Shown piece by piece: positions 28,249-37,156 of a stretch of DNA of 64,000 nucleotides (position 1 is the first letter of the stretch; each line of letters starts with the position of its first letter). The notes under the pieces are model-generated. The model made no database searches. It saw only the letters and a list, made by a program, of their open reading frames with translations, and had not been told where the DNA came from. A program made the position numbers and the translations under genes. The stretch lies in the NCBI GenBank assembly GCA_910586995.1, contig CAJUKZ010000011.1, positions 3,599 through 67,598 of the forward strand, in the 5' to 3' direction. This DNA is from an uncultured Muribaculaceae bacterium (GTDB taxonomy: Bacteria; Bacteroidota; Bacteroidia; Bacteroidales; Muribaculaceae).

Positions 28249-29346
28249 ATGGAAAAACTTAAATCAATAATCAGTCATTTCCCAGAGGTGACAGGAGTTG
28301 AAAGTGTGAGTCCTCTTGGGGCAGGCCTTATCAACGATACATTTGTGGTCCGTACATCAGATCCGGAAAATCCGGACTATGTGATGCAGCGTATCAATCA
28401 TGCCATATTCAAGGATGTGGACCTGTTGCAGCGAAATATCGAGACAGTCACATCGCATATCCGCGAGGCTTTGATCAAGGAAGGTGATCCGGATGTGGAC
28501 CGCCATGTGCTCCGTTTTATACATGCTGACGACGGAAAGACTTACTATTTCGACGGAGAAAGCTACTGGCGTCTTATGGTGTATATCCCGCGTTCGGTGT
28601 CTTACGAGACCGTAGATCCGAAATATGCAGAGCTGGCAGGCCGTGAGTTCGGGCGTTTCGAGAGCCGTCTGACGCATCTTGCCGGAAGCCTGGGCGAGAC
28701 TATTCCTGATTTTCACAATATGACGTTGCGCCTGCGTCAGCTTGAGAATGCAGTGGCGGCAGATCCTGTTGGCCGTGTGGCAGAGGTTATGCCTCTGGTA
28801 GAGCAGATACGCAGTCGCGCTGAAGACATGACATTCGCCGACAGACTTTATGCACAGGGTAAGCTGCCTAAGCGCGTATGCCACTGCGATACTAAAGTCA
28901 ACAATATGCTTTTCGATAAGGAGAATGGATCATTTCTATGCGTAATTGACCTTGATACGGTAATGCCCGGATACGTGTTCTCCGATGTAGGTGACTTCAT
29001 GCGCACTGCAGGAAATACGATGCCGGAGGATTCTCCCGAACTGGATAAGATTGAATTCAGATTTGACATCTTCGAGGCATTCATCAGGGGGTATCTCTCC
29101 ACAGCCTCGGCCTTCCTCACCCAGGTTGAGATAGAGTATCTGCCATCGGCTGCCGAGATGTTCCCATATATGCAGGCAGTGCGTTTCCTTGTCGACTATA
29201 TCGAAGGAGACCACTATTACAAGACCACTTATCCTGAGCATAATCTTGTACGCGCACGCAATCAGATGCGACTGTTCGAGTGCGCGGAGGCGCGCCATGC
29301 AGATATGCAGAAAGCCATAGCAAGTATACTTGCATCACAGAAGTAG
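28249..29346 (+). CDS. Aminoglycoside-phosphotransferase-fold sugar kinase (N-acetylhexosamine kinase-like)
   Basis: 365 residues. APH/choline-kinase fold with catalytic loop HCDTKVNNMLF (His212, Asp214, Asn218/219) and the metal-binding IDLDTVMPG (Asp234, Asp236). The HCDTKxNN and DLDTVMPG wording is that of the NahK-like group, which phosphorylates N-acetylhexosamines at C1 during mucin-glycan use, rather than of antibiotic-resistance enzymes. No lacto-N-biose pathway genes are adjacent, so the substrate is open. Ends just before a strong terminator. Confidence 0.82.
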   Translation: MEKLKSIISHFPEVTGVESVSPLGAGLINDTFVVRTSDPENPDYVMQRINHAIFKDVDLLQRNIETVTSHIREALIKEGDPDVDRHVLRFIHADDGKTYYFDGESYWRLMVYIPRSVSYETVDPKYAELAGREFGRFESRLTHLAGSLGETIPDFHNMTLRLRQLENAVAADPVGRVAEVMPLVEQIRSRAEDMTFADRLYAQGKLPKRVCHCDTKVNNMLFDKENGSFLCVIDLDTVMPGYVFSDVGDFMRTAGNTMPEDSPELDKIEFRFDIFEAFIRGYLSTASAFLTQVEIEYLPSAAEMFPYMQAVRFLVDYIEGDHYYKTTYPEHNLVRARNQMRLFECAEARHADMQKAIASILASQK

Positions 29347-29377
29347 GAACTTCCTGCCTGAACTTTTTTTACAGACT

Positions 29378-29420
29378 CAGCCTGCGGCAAATCTCAGAAC
29401 CGCAGGCTGAATCTCTTTTT
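29378..29420 (+). terminator. Rho-independent terminator after the sugar kinase gene
   Basis: Perfect 10-bp stem CAGCCTGCGG / CCGCAGGCTG (29378-29387 with 29400-29409), 12-base loop, followed by a short T run (29416-29420). The preceding T7 tract at 29364-29370 would let it work for the convergent DUF4491 gene as well. Confidence 0.85.
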
Positions 29421-29428
29421 GTATACCT

Positions 29429-29737
29429 TTATTTTTTGCCGGATCGACGAGGATTGGCTGGAAACCAGCCCTTGCGCACTCGTTCGCGTTGCTCGAAGAT
29501 CTCGAGTATGGACCACAGACATGAGAATGCCACAACACCGAGAAGTGTCGACAGCACCACGTTCTCTACCAGCAGAGACAGTGCGCCGAAGATTATTCCC
29601 GCAATCAGAAACCACCACCAGCATTTCACACCGAAATAATATTCACATTTTATTACCACTGGATGAAATGCCCCGATGGTGATAAAAGCTCCGAGTCCAA
29701 CGATCAGTCCTGAAAAGTTATATCCAAAAAATTCCAT
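29429..29737 (-). CDS. DUF4491 family small membrane protein
   Basis: 102 residues with three hydrophobic segments (about 8-28, 40-58 and 60-82) and a basic tail. The start NFSGLIVGLGAFITIGAFHPVVIKCEYYFG is close to the DUF4491 family signature; the family is confined mainly to Bacteroidetes and Firmicutes and has no known function. Encoded alone, facing the sugar kinase gene across a shared terminator and divergent from the DUF2027-Smr gene. Confidence 0.8.
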   Translation of the reverse strand: MEFFGYNFSGLIVGLGAFITIGAFHPVVIKCEYYFGVKCWWWFLIAGIIFGALSLLVENVVLSTLLGVVAFSCLWSILEIFEQRERVRKGWFPANPRRSGKK

Positions 29738-29843
29738 ACTTAGAAATCAGTTCAATTGTTACGCGTTTGTAAAATTACTCTTTTATTTCCATCTGCACAA
29801 ACTCCCGGAGCAGGCACGGGTATGCAGGCTCGTGATTTTTTTG

Positions 29844-29851
29844 TAAATTTG
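29844..29851 (+). promoter_or_regulatory. Candidate -7 box of the DUF2027-Smr/EFR1 operon
   Basis: TAAATTTG, a full match to TAnnTTTG, 45 bases before the ATG at 29897. A T-rich run precedes it; no clear TTTG at -33. Confidence 0.5.
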
Positions 29852-29896
29852 CGGATATAACTTGTCGTATAAGAAATAGACAATCAATTATTCAGA

Positions 29897-31000
29897 ATGG
29901 CAAACTCTATAAAGATAGGAGATACTGTAAGGTATCTGAATTCAGTCGGTGGTGGTACGGTTGTGCGCATCGACGGAAATATGGCTTATGTGCTTGAGGA
30001 AGACGGATTCGAGACACCTGTGCTGCTGCGTGAATGTGTAGCTGTGGAAGTGAATACGCGCAATGGCGCACGTCCGGGCGCATCGCAGAGTGGTGCGACG
30101 ACCGGAAAATCCGGTGTTGCCGCTGCATTGCCGAGTAAGGATACCACACCTGCTGTTGTGATGCCTGAAAAGGTTGAAGAAGTGGCTGGTGGTGATGTCA
30201 TAAATATACAACTCGCATATATACCGGTTGATATAAAGAAATTATCTGAGACAGAATTTGAAGTGGTTCTGGTCAATGACTCAAACTACTACATATATTA
30301 TTGCTATATGTCGTCGTCTGATCTTGAACCGAAATGGACAACACGTTCCGCAGGTTTGCTTGAACCGAACACGCAGCTTACGCTCGAAATGATGCCGGTC
30401 AGGGATCTGGCAGAACTTGACCGGGTGGCAGTGCAGTATCTGCCATTCAAGAAAGACAAGCTTTTCGATATGCGCGAACCGGCATTGGTGCAGTGGCGTC
30501 TCGACACTACCAAGTTCTGCAAACTTCACTGTTTCCATCCCAATACTTATTTCGAAGAACCGGTTATAGCATGCGATATCACCGTCAAAGGCCAGCCTAT
30601 GCATCGCCGTCAGCTTCCCGATGCCAAGACCATAGAGGAGGGCATAAGGCAGAAGAAAGCGGATACACGACCGGACAGACGGCCTGTATCGAAGCGCTCC
30701 ACACCGAATCCCGACGGGCCATTGGTCGTTGATCTGCATATTGATGAACTTGTCGACAGTACGCGCGGTCTGTCCAATGCCGATATGCTCAATCTTCAGG
30801 TCGATAAATTCCGTGAGGTGATGGACGCCAATCTACGTCGCACAGGTACTAAAATCGTGTTCATACATGGCAAGGGCGAGGGGGTATTGCGCCAGGCTCT
30901 GCTCAAGGAACTGAATCATCGCTACAAAGGTCATGATGTTCAGGATGCATCATTCCGCGAATATGGTTTCGGTGCTACACAAGTCACCATACGCAGATGA
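29897..31000 (+). CDS. DUF2027 domain protein with C-terminal Smr domain
   Basis: 367 residues. The N-terminus is a small SH3-like beta domain (IKIGDTVRYLNSVGGGTVVRIDG), the middle (about 95-250) is the DUF2027 region, and the last 85 residues are an Smr (MutS2-type) domain with VVDLHIDEL and the core VFIHGKGEGVLR. Smr domains bind or nick nucleic acids, often at ribosomes or branched DNA; DUF2027 proteins are common in Bacteroidales and uncharacterised. An alanine/threonine-rich linker (about 55-85) joins the first two parts. Overlaps the EFR1 gene by four bases (ATGA), so the two are cotranslated. Confidence 0.87.
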   Translation: MANSIKIGDTVRYLNSVGGGTVVRIDGNMAYVLEEDGFETPVLLRECVAVEVNTRNGARPGASQSGATTGKSGVAAALPSKDTTPAVVMPEKVEEVAGGDVINIQLAYIPVDIKKLSETEFEVVLVNDSNYYIYYCYMSSSDLEPKWTTRSAGLLEPNTQLTLEMMPVRDLAELDRVAVQYLPFKKDKLFDMREPALVQWRLDTTKFCKLHCFHPNTYFEEPVIACDITVKGQPMHRRQLPDAKTIEEGIRQKKADTRPDRRPVSKRSTPNPDGPLVVDLHIDELVDSTRGLSNADMLNLQVDKFREVMDANLRRTGTKIVFIHGKGEGVLRQALLKELNHRYKGHDVQDASFREYGFGATQVTIRR

Positions 31001-31770
31001 TAATAGTCTATTCAGGCACAGGCAATACGCTGCATATAGCCAGGCTGCTTGCCGCGGAACTGGATATGCGGGTGCTGCACTTGCGCGGCGATGAACTGTT
31101 GAATCCTTCTGCTATCTCCGCCGGGCGCGACGAACCGGTTATATGGGCATTTCCTGTGTATTCGTGGGGTGTGCCTCCGGTAGTGCGACGCTACATGCGT
31201 GAATGCGGGTTCGAGGGATCTGCAGCGCATGCCGTGCATCATGCATTGATTACTTATGGCGATGACGCCGGACTGACCGGTTCTCAGTGGCGGGATGAGA
31301 TTATGGCGCGTGGGCTGAGGCCGGGTGGAGTTTATGGTGTACAGATGCCCAATACGTATGTATTCATGCCTGGAATGGATGTTGACTCCGGCGAAGTAGC
31401 TGAAGCCAAGATCCGGGATGCAGGTTTGGCGGTTGCGCGTATTGCTGCTGAGATACGCGGTAATGCAGCCGGTGTCTGGGAAGATAATTACAAAAAGGGA
31501 AGTTTTGCCTGGCTTAAATCGCGGGTCATAAGACCTTGGTTCGAGCGGCATTGCATGTCGGACAGGCATTATCACGCCACGCATGATTGTACCGGTTGTG
31601 GCAGGTGTGTCTCGGTATGTCCGATGCTTAATATTAGACTTGATGAGGGTAAGCCCCGTTGGGGCGGAAGATGTGCGATGTGTCTGGCCTGTTATCATGT
31701 ATGTCCGCACCATGCTGTTGCATATAAGGGCATTACGAAAAAGAAGGGTCAGAAACGATTGTTAAAGTAG
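30997..31770 (+). CDS. EFR1-family flavodoxin-ferredoxin fusion protein
   Basis: 257 residues. An N-terminal flavodoxin-like domain (YSGTGNTLHIARLLA gives the FMN phosphate loop) is followed by a C-terminal bacterial ferredoxin domain with two CX2CX2CX3C clusters, CTGCGRCVSVCP and CAMCLACYHVCP, binding two 4Fe-4S centres. EFR1 proteins transfer electrons in anaerobes, but partners are unknown. The ATG overlaps the preceding DUF2027-Smr stop. Confidence 0.9.
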   Translation: MIIVYSGTGNTLHIARLLAAELDMRVLHLRGDELLNPSAISAGRDEPVIWAFPVYSWGVPPVVRRYMRECGFEGSAAHAVHHALITYGDDAGLTGSQWRDEIMARGLRPGGVYGVQMPNTYVFMPGMDVDSGEVAEAKIRDAGLAVARIAAEIRGNAAGVWEDNYKKGSFAWLKSRVIRPWFERHCMSDRHYHATHDCTGCGRCVSVCPMLNIRLDEGKPRWGGRCAMCLACYHVCPHHAVAYKGITKKKGQKRLLK

Positions 31771-31862
31771 ACTCTGAATAGACCTGTATAATCAGGCAGT
31801 TGTCCACGCTTTTGTTTGCCCGGTCGGGATGTATTTCCGGTCGGGTTCCGTCGTGTAGTGCC

Positions 31863-31870
31863 TAACTTTG
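31863..31870 (+). promoter_or_regulatory. Candidate -7 box upstream of the portal island
   Basis: TAACTTTG matches TAnnTTTG. It lies 71 bases before the ATG of the 99-residue gene and would transcribe all three island genes. It is a host-style promoter motif. Confidence 0.45.
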
Positions 31871-31941
31871 CATCAGTAATGGACGGTATGACTGCCGTGA
31901 GAGAATTATTGTATTATGAATTAATTTGATTTTTGTAAACT

Positions 31942-32241
31942 ATGGAAACACAAGAAAAAAATGAAGCAATCGAGCGCGATGTAGTACAGCTATCATCAGA
32001 ACCAAGCGAAGTGGTAACGGTTGAAAAAGAGGCGGATTTACCCAAGCGAGGGACTGCTGATACTATGGAAAACAAGGAGCTGACGGATGCAGCATTGGAG
32101 CGTCTTGTAGCCGAAGCTGAGGAGCGTGGCTATCTCAGGGGGCGCAATGAGAAAATCTCTATTTCAATGGAACAGTGGGAGACGTCTGTCGATCTTGCTC
32201 CTGACCTGTTGCTGACTCCGCGCAAATCGCTGTGGGACTGA
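31942..32241 (+). CDS. Acidic 99-residue protein, first gene of the portal island
   Basis: Unrecognised. Strongly charged (many Glu, Lys), no signal or membrane segment. The region around residues 45-72 (ALERLVAEAEERGYLRGRNEKI) should be helical, possibly coiled-coil, and the C-terminus ends in LLLTPRKSLWD. Protein-like composition, a short 15-base gap to the next gene and the shared promoter argue it is real. By position beside a portal gene it could be a small packaging or scaffold-type factor, but this is only inference. Confidence 0.6.
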   Translation: METQEKNEAIERDVVQLSSEPSEVVTVEKEADLPKRGTADTMENKELTDAALERLVAEAEERGYLRGRNEKISISMEQWETSVDLAPDLLLTPRKSLWD

Positions 32242-32256
32242 TCTGATGCGCGGCCT

Positions 32257-32796
32257 ATGAAATATTCAGAACTTATGCAGCAGTGGAGGCTGCGATGCGG
32301 CCTCCCTGCTGGCCGCGACGAGTGTTCGCTTGATTATGCGGCGGGAATTGATGTGGATGATCTTTTGCACCGTCGTATAGCCGACTGGTATGTGTCTCTT
32401 GTCCGTAAAGGCGTAAGTGGAGATCTTGTGGATACAGATGTTTCTGCCGGAATAACTGTTACGATGCTTCCCGGAAATATATTGAGCGTGAGACTCCCAG
32501 ATGAAGCATTGTTGCCATCGCAGCTTACGGTGGAGAAACAACCCTGCCGTATCATTGATTCAGAACACTTGCCGCGCCTTAGCCGTCTTGTGCTTGAAGC
32601 AGGCTGTTCTCCTACGGAAGGTCTTGAGGCTGTATACTCGGCTTCCGGTCGTGAACTGTTAGTCCCGTATTGCCGGACCGTCTCAACTGTTGATGTCATG
32701 TGCCGGGCTTATATTCATCCTCCTGCATGTCCGTCGCCTGACTACGACTATCCTGTGCGCATGTCGGCGTTGGCCACTATACCATCTGTATTATAA
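32257..32796 (+). CDS. Unassigned 179-residue protein of the portal island
   Basis: No family recognised. Mixed helical N-terminus (LMQQWRLRCGLPAG ... DDLLHRRIADWYVSLV) followed by beta-rich segments (ITVTMLPGNILSVRLPDEALLPS, LVPYCRTVSTVDVMCRAYIH). In Bacteroidetes phages, small proteins of this size next to the portal gene are often head-tail adaptors or stabilising proteins, which would fit, but I cannot support it from motifs. Lies 25 bases before the portal gene on the same strand. Confidence 0.6.
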   Translation: MKYSELMQQWRLRCGLPAGRDECSLDYAAGIDVDDLLHRRIADWYVSLVRKGVSGDLVDTDVSAGITVTMLPGNILSVRLPDEALLPSQLTVEKQPCRIIDSEHLPRLSRLVLEAGCSPTEGLEAVYSASGRELLVPYCRTVSTVDVMCRAYIHPPACPSPDYDYPVRMSALATIPSVL

Positions 32797-32821
32797 ATAA
32801 AGCTTTTAAAAGATATATACT

Positions 32822-34252
32822 ATGGAGACATTTAATGCTGCATATGCAGCGTGGCAGGCCGGAGCAGATATGCGTGCCCGCCGGCAGCGCTTCAAGAATT
32901 ATACATATGGCAATCAATGGGCCGATATTGTACCGGGACGTCAGGGCTCTCCTCCGTGCACCGAAGGAGAAGCAATAACGAATACTGGAAGAAAGCCATT
33001 GACCAATAATCTGATACATAGATTGGTAAAGGCTATAGTCGGGCGTTGGCGTTCGATGCCTGCCTCAGCTTCAGTATATGCCGGAGGACAGAAGTTCATA
33101 AAGTATAATGAGCTGGAGGATATAGATGCCCGTCTTCTTGAGGAATTCCTGATTTCGGGCGTTGCAGTCCAGAGAATAGGCAGGACTTCGGACGGGCGGG
33201 TGACGGTCGACAACGTGATGACATCCGACTTCTTCGTCAATGTCCATTCCGATACGCGCGGTCGGGATGTAGAACTTCTGGGTATGTTGCATTCGTTGCC
33301 GTTGAGCGAGGTAGTAAGGCGTTTTTGTGGTGGAAATGCATCAAAAGCTTCGGTAATCCGGCGGATTTATGCCGGACTTGCAGGCACGGATGCCGTATCT
33401 CTTGCAACGGGTTCGTCAGCGCTTGGAGTTTCAGTTGCCGGTGGTGAAGATTTCTTCCGGGCTCCGGATGTATCGTCGGGCGCTCCACGATGCCGTGTCG
33501 TGGAAGTATGGTCAAGGCGTTCGGCTGATGTGTATCTATGCCATGACAGACGTGATGCCAGGGCTTTTGCCGTACCGGTGTCGCAGCAAAAGAAGATAGA
33601 TTCTGAGAACCGCCGTCGCCGTCGCAACGGAGAGCCGCGTATTGAGGCTCGCTTTTCGGTGCAGACGGTATGGTACTATACTTTTTATGCGCCTACTGGA
33701 GAGGTCCTTGCCGAAGGTGTATCACCTTACCCTCATCATGGACATCCTTTTGTGTTCAGGTTTTATCCGCTTACAGATGGCGAGGTACACCCTTTTGTAG
33801 AAGGACTGGTGGATCAGCAAAAGTATATAAACCGGTTGATTGTCAGCATTGACCATACGATGCAGACTTCGGCCAAGGGCGTACTGCTGTTTCCTGAGCA
33901 GCAGTTGGTATCGGGGTGGACCTTGGCTGATGTGGCGAGGGAATGGAGTGCTTGCGACGGTGTGATACCTGTGCGCGGAGGTGAAGCAGAAGGTATGCCG
34001 CGTCAGGTGGTGGCAAGTTCCGGTGATCCGCAGGCCTACAGGCTTCTTGACATACAGATGAAGCTGTTCGATCAGATCTCAGGTGTGCCGGAAGCTTTGC
34101 TCGGGCGGCAGACTGGAGCTACGGGTGCGGAGCTTTACAATGCTCAGGTAGAGAATGCGACCTCAAATCTTACCGACATATTCCGTACGTTTGCAGCTAT
34201 GCTCATGGCCCGTAATGCCAAAGCAGTATCGCTCGAAAGCAATAATTATTAG
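32822..34252 (+). CDS. Phage portal protein (isolated, apparently intact)
   Basis: 476 residues. Portal-like features: the N-terminal RRQRFKNYTYGNQW block, a stem/wing region, the segment QQKYINRLIVSIDHTMQTSAKG with LLFPEQQLVSG, and the closing VPEALLGRQTGATGAEL...NATSNLTDIFRTF helices, a pattern seen in portals of Bacteroidetes dsDNA phages. Portals form the dodecameric ring at one capsid vertex through which DNA enters. The frame is full-length without internal stops. No terminase, capsid, tail, integrase or lysis gene lies nearby, and the flanks are ordinary chromosomal genes, so it is either a relic or has been kept for another use. Confidence 0.82.
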   Translation: METFNAAYAAWQAGADMRARRQRFKNYTYGNQWADIVPGRQGSPPCTEGEAITNTGRKPLTNNLIHRLVKAIVGRWRSMPASASVYAGGQKFIKYNELEDIDARLLEEFLISGVAVQRIGRTSDGRVTVDNVMTSDFFVNVHSDTRGRDVELLGMLHSLPLSEVVRRFCGGNASKASVIRRIYAGLAGTDAVSLATGSSALGVSVAGGEDFFRAPDVSSGAPRCRVVEVWSRRSADVYLCHDRRDARAFAVPVSQQKKIDSENRRRRRNGEPRIEARFSVQTVWYYTFYAPTGEVLAEGVSPYPHHGHPFVFRFYPLTDGEVHPFVEGLVDQQKYINRLIVSIDHTMQTSAKGVLLFPEQQLVSGWTLADVAREWSACDGVIPVRGGEAEGMPRQVVASSGDPQAYRLLDIQMKLFDQISGVPEALLGRQTGATGAELYNAQVENATSNLTDIFRTFAAMLMARNAKAVSLESNNY

Positions 34253-34268
34253 GTATGCTCAAAAAGAG

Positions 34269-34302
34269 AATGTGCGCTCCCGGAGTCTCAGGAGCGCACA
34301 TT
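34269..34302. terminator. Bidirectional terminator between the portal island and ompA
   Basis: Perfect 12-bp stem AATGTGCGCTCC / GGAGCGCACATT with a 10-base loop. A5 precedes it on the plus strand, giving a T run for minus-strand ompA transcripts, and TTCCTTATT follows for the portal island. Confidence 0.85.
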
Positions 34303-34336
34303 TCCTTATTGATTTATGTTATCTTCTGGCTGAGAA

Positions 34337-35542
34337 TCAGTCTGCGGTGAAGATTACGATACGGTTCCAGTTGTTTGTGTCGTAGGGCTGGACGTCGCTA
34401 CCGTTTGCCTTGATGCTCAGGCGGCTTGCGTCGATGCCGTATTTGTCGACGAGAACTTTCTGTACTGCTTCAGCACGGCGCTGGGAAAGCTTCATGTTGT
34501 AAGCGGAAGAACCGGTCTTCTTGTCTGCGTATCCGGCGATCACCACCTTCTGTTCGGGGTTGGCCTTCATCCATTCGGCTGTGTTGTATACGTTCACCAT
34601 TTCCTCGTCGGAGATGCGGGCCGAATTGATGCGGAAACGAACTGTAGACATCAGAGGAGCTGCCTGTACAACGGGAGCTGCTTCCTTGGTGACTTCGGGG
34701 CAGGGGAGCTGAGCTTCTGCTGCGGCCAAAGCTGCACCACATGTAGCGAGATCGGCACGGAGATCGTTCACCTGATTGTTGAGTTCTGCGATGTGGCTCA
34801 GGTAGTTGCAAGGATTGTAGGTCTTGAATCCACGGCCACCGAGATTGATGTTGAAGCCTGCGAGGGCATGTACGTTGGCATCAATGGGGTTGCCTACTGT
34901 GTTGCGGTTGAACTGGTCTGCGATGAACTGAGCACGTCCTTCTACGAAGAAATCAGCATACTTGCACAGGCGGAAACGCAGTTGGATACCTGCCGATACG
35001 GGAAGAACCCATTCGTTGTCTTTCAGTTTGCCGCGCTGGTCGAGGTCGTTGCAAGTACCGGTGTAGTCCCAGAGGAATGTACCGCCTACGCCGATGAACG
35101 GGATGATTGAGAATACGCGGTCCTGCTTCACTCCGAACGAGTTGAGCATATCCCACATGATGTCAAGGTTGCCGTTCACATATTTGGCTTTTGAGTACAC
35201 GCCTGTATCGTAGTGCATCGCGCCACCTACGAAGCTCATGCGCCAGCCGAAGTACGGGCTGAACCACTTGCCGAAACCGATGTTGTAGGCGGCTGTTACG
35301 TGGCGTTTTGCATCGCCGCCATCGTTAAGATAGTTCTCAACGTATGGGATCTCAATACCTGCGCCTAATTGGATGAACCAGTTGTCGCGCCATGTCGAAT
35401 AATACTGGTCTTTGCACTCTACGAGTTCGCCGACTACTACGTCTTCCTGTTCAACCACTACTTCTTCCTGAGCGGAAGCATTCTGGGTCGAGAACATTGT
35501 GATGCCACCGGCAACCAATGCTAAAAGCACATTCTTTCTCAT
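34337..35542 (-). CDS. OmpA-family major outer membrane protein
   Basis: 401 residues. Signal peptide (about 1-24, NASAQ cleavage), an eight-stranded-type N-terminal barrel (about 50-255), a hinge with a helical spacer (LSHIAELNNQVNDLRADLA) and Pro/Ala/Val linker, and a C-terminal OmpA peptidoglycan-binding domain: VRFRINSARI, GYADKKTG, and NMKLSQRRAEAVQKVL with the conserved Asp and Arg that hold diaminopimelate. Links outer membrane and cell wall. Encoded alone with its own terminator; the leader upstream is A+T-rich and includes a 6-bp hairpin (35601-35620). Confidence 0.92.
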   Translation of the reverse strand: MRKNVLLALVAGGITMFSTQNASAQEEVVVEQEDVVVGELVECKDQYYSTWRDNWFIQLGAGIEIPYVENYLNDGGDAKRHVTAAYNIGFGKWFSPYFGWRMSFVGGAMHYDTGVYSKAKYVNGNLDIMWDMLNSFGVKQDRVFSIIPFIGVGGTFLWDYTGTCNDLDQRGKLKDNEWVLPVSAGIQLRFRLCKYADFFVEGRAQFIADQFNRNTVGNPIDANVHALAGFNINLGGRGFKTYNPCNYLSHIAELNNQVNDLRADLATCGAALAAAEAQLPCPEVTKEAAPVVQAAPLMSTVRFRINSARISDEEMVNVYNTAEWMKANPEQKVVIAGYADKKTGSSAYNMKLSQRRAEAVQKVLVDKYGIDASRLSIKANGSDVQPYDTNNWNRIVIFTAD

Positions 35543-35714
35543 TGAATAATCGGAATTAAATTAAACTTATTTTTATTTTATTTTAGTTGAAACTTGAAGT
35601 ATACCGTTTTCGTGCGGTATGAAAAGATAACAAATCTTATAAAAAAGTAGTTCATGCAACTGACTGTTAAAAACAGGAATTCCTGACATAGAGCAGTCTG
35701 AAGCGGTTCTTTTT

Positions 35715-35763
35715 TATCCCGATTACGGGGACACACCTCCCAGGCATGTCCCCGCATAAAGGG
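35715..35763. terminator. Hairpin downstream of gdhA
   Basis: An 8-bp stem CGGGGACA/TGTCCCCG (35726-35733 with 35747-35754) inside an outer ATCCC/GGGAT pairing. It lies just past the gdhA stop. T-rich sequence is on the wrong side for gdhA, so termination is uncertain. Confidence 0.4.
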
Positions 35764-35787
35764 ATTTTGTAAGATTTATAGAATGTG

Positions 35788-37125
35788 TCAGATTATACCC
35801 TGACCCATCATTGCGTCGGCTACTTTCATGAATCCGGCGATGTTGGCGCCCTTCATGTAGTTGATGTATCCGTCGGGCTCAGTACCGTAGGTGACACACT
35901 GCTCGTGGATGGAGCTCATGATGTAGTGCAGCTTCTTGTCCACTTCCTCTGCGCTCCACTGCAGGTGTTCGGCATCCTGGCTCATCTCAAGTCCGGATGT
36001 TGCCACACCGCCTGCATTGACTGCCTTGCCGGGTGCGTATGTGATGCGTGATTCGATGATTGTATCAATGGCTTCCGGAGTGCAACCCATGTTGGATACT
36101 TCGGCCACGAGCTGAACGCCGTTGTCTACGAGCTGGCGTGCGTCGTTGCCGTTGAGTTCGTTCTGGGTGGCGCAGGGCAGTGCGATGTCTACCTTCTGTT
36201 CCCAGGGCTTGCGGCCTGCATAGAATGTTGAGCCGGGGAATTTGTCGGCGTATGGAGCTACGATGTCGTTGCCGGAGGCACGGAGTTCGAGCATATAGTC
36301 GATCTTCTCGGCGTTGAGTCCTTCAGGATCATATACGTAGCCGTCAGGACCGGAGATGGTGACAACCTTTGCTCCGAGTTCGGTAGCCTTCAGTGCTGCT
36401 CCCCATGCTACGTTGCCGAAGCCTGAGATTGCGATAGTCTTGCCCTTGATGTCGTCATTCTTTTGTGCGAGGATGCTCTGTACGAAGTAAAGGGCGCCGA
36501 AACCGGTGGCTTCAGGACGAATGCGGGATCCGCCGAAGCTCAGGCCCTTGCCTGTGAATGTTCCGGTGCATTCGCGCGAAAGTTTCTTGTACATTCCGTA
36601 CATATATCCTACTTCGCGACCGCCTACGCCTATGTCGCCGGCAGGTACGTCCTGATCCGGTCCGAGGTTGCGCCAGAGTTCCAGAATGAATGCCTGGCAG
36701 AAGCGCATGATTTCGCGATCGCTCTTGCCGCGGGGCGAGAAGTCGCTGCCGCCTTTTGCTCCGCCCATAGGAAGGGTGGTCAGCGCATTTTTGAAAGTCT
36801 GCTCGAATCCAAGGAATTTAAGGATCGAGAGATTGACAGAAGCGTGGAAACGTATGCCGCCTTTGTACGGGCCTATAGCGTTGTTGAACTGCACGCGGTA
36901 GCCGATGTTGTTCTGCACTTCACCGTTGTCGTCGATCCATGTGACGCGGAATGTGAAGATGCGGTCAGGCTCGACCATGCGTTCAATGATTTTGTTGCGT
37001 TCGAATTCAGGGTGCTGATTGTAGACGTCCTCGACGCAAAGAAGCACTTCCTTCACAGCCTGGAGGTATTCTTTCTCGCCGGGATGTTTGGCCTCAAGGC
37101 CGGTCATGATACTATTAATGTCCAT
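35788..37125 (-). CDS. gdhA: Glutamate dehydrogenase (hexameric, probably NADP-dependent)
   Basis: 445 residues, the normal size of small GDH subunits. Reversibly aminates 2-oxoglutarate to glutamate, the main ammonia entry point in gut Bacteroidales. Substrate/catalytic segments: YKGGIRFH (Lys88 region) and PMGGAKGGSDF (Lys124), Rossmann motif GFGNVAWGAA and the C-terminal AGGVATSGLEMSQ. Coenzyme preference is inferred from the family, not proven. A promoter with a TATATTTG -7 box lies upstream. Confidence 0.94.
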   Translation of the reverse strand: MDINSIMTGLEAKHPGEKEYLQAVKEVLLCVEDVYNQHPEFERNKIIERMVEPDRIFTFRVTWIDDNGEVQNNIGYRVQFNNAIGPYKGGIRFHASVNLSILKFLGFEQTFKNALTTLPMGGAKGGSDFSPRGKSDREIMRFCQAFILELWRNLGPDQDVPAGDIGVGGREVGYMYGMYKKLSRECTGTFTGKGLSFGGSRIRPEATGFGALYFVQSILAQKNDDIKGKTIAISGFGNVAWGAALKATELGAKVVTISGPDGYVYDPEGLNAEKIDYMLELRASGNDIVAPYADKFPGSTFYAGRKPWEQKVDIALPCATQNELNGNDARQLVDNGVQLVAEVSNMGCTPEAIDTIIESRITYAPGKAVNAGGVATSGLEMSQDAEHLQWSAEEVDKKLHYIMSSIHEQCVTYGTEPDGYINYMKGANIAGFMKVADAMMGQGII

Positions 37126-37156
37126 AACATTAAATGATTTAAAAAGATTAACGACG

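Noticed and set aside
28879..28960. Antibiotic (aminoglycoside) resistance gene
   Set aside because: The APH-fold motifs are of the sugar-kinase HCDTKxNN type, so resistance should not be inferred.
31942..34252. Complete prophage
   Set aside because: Only the portal is recognisable; no terminase, capsid, integrase or attachment repeats were seen.
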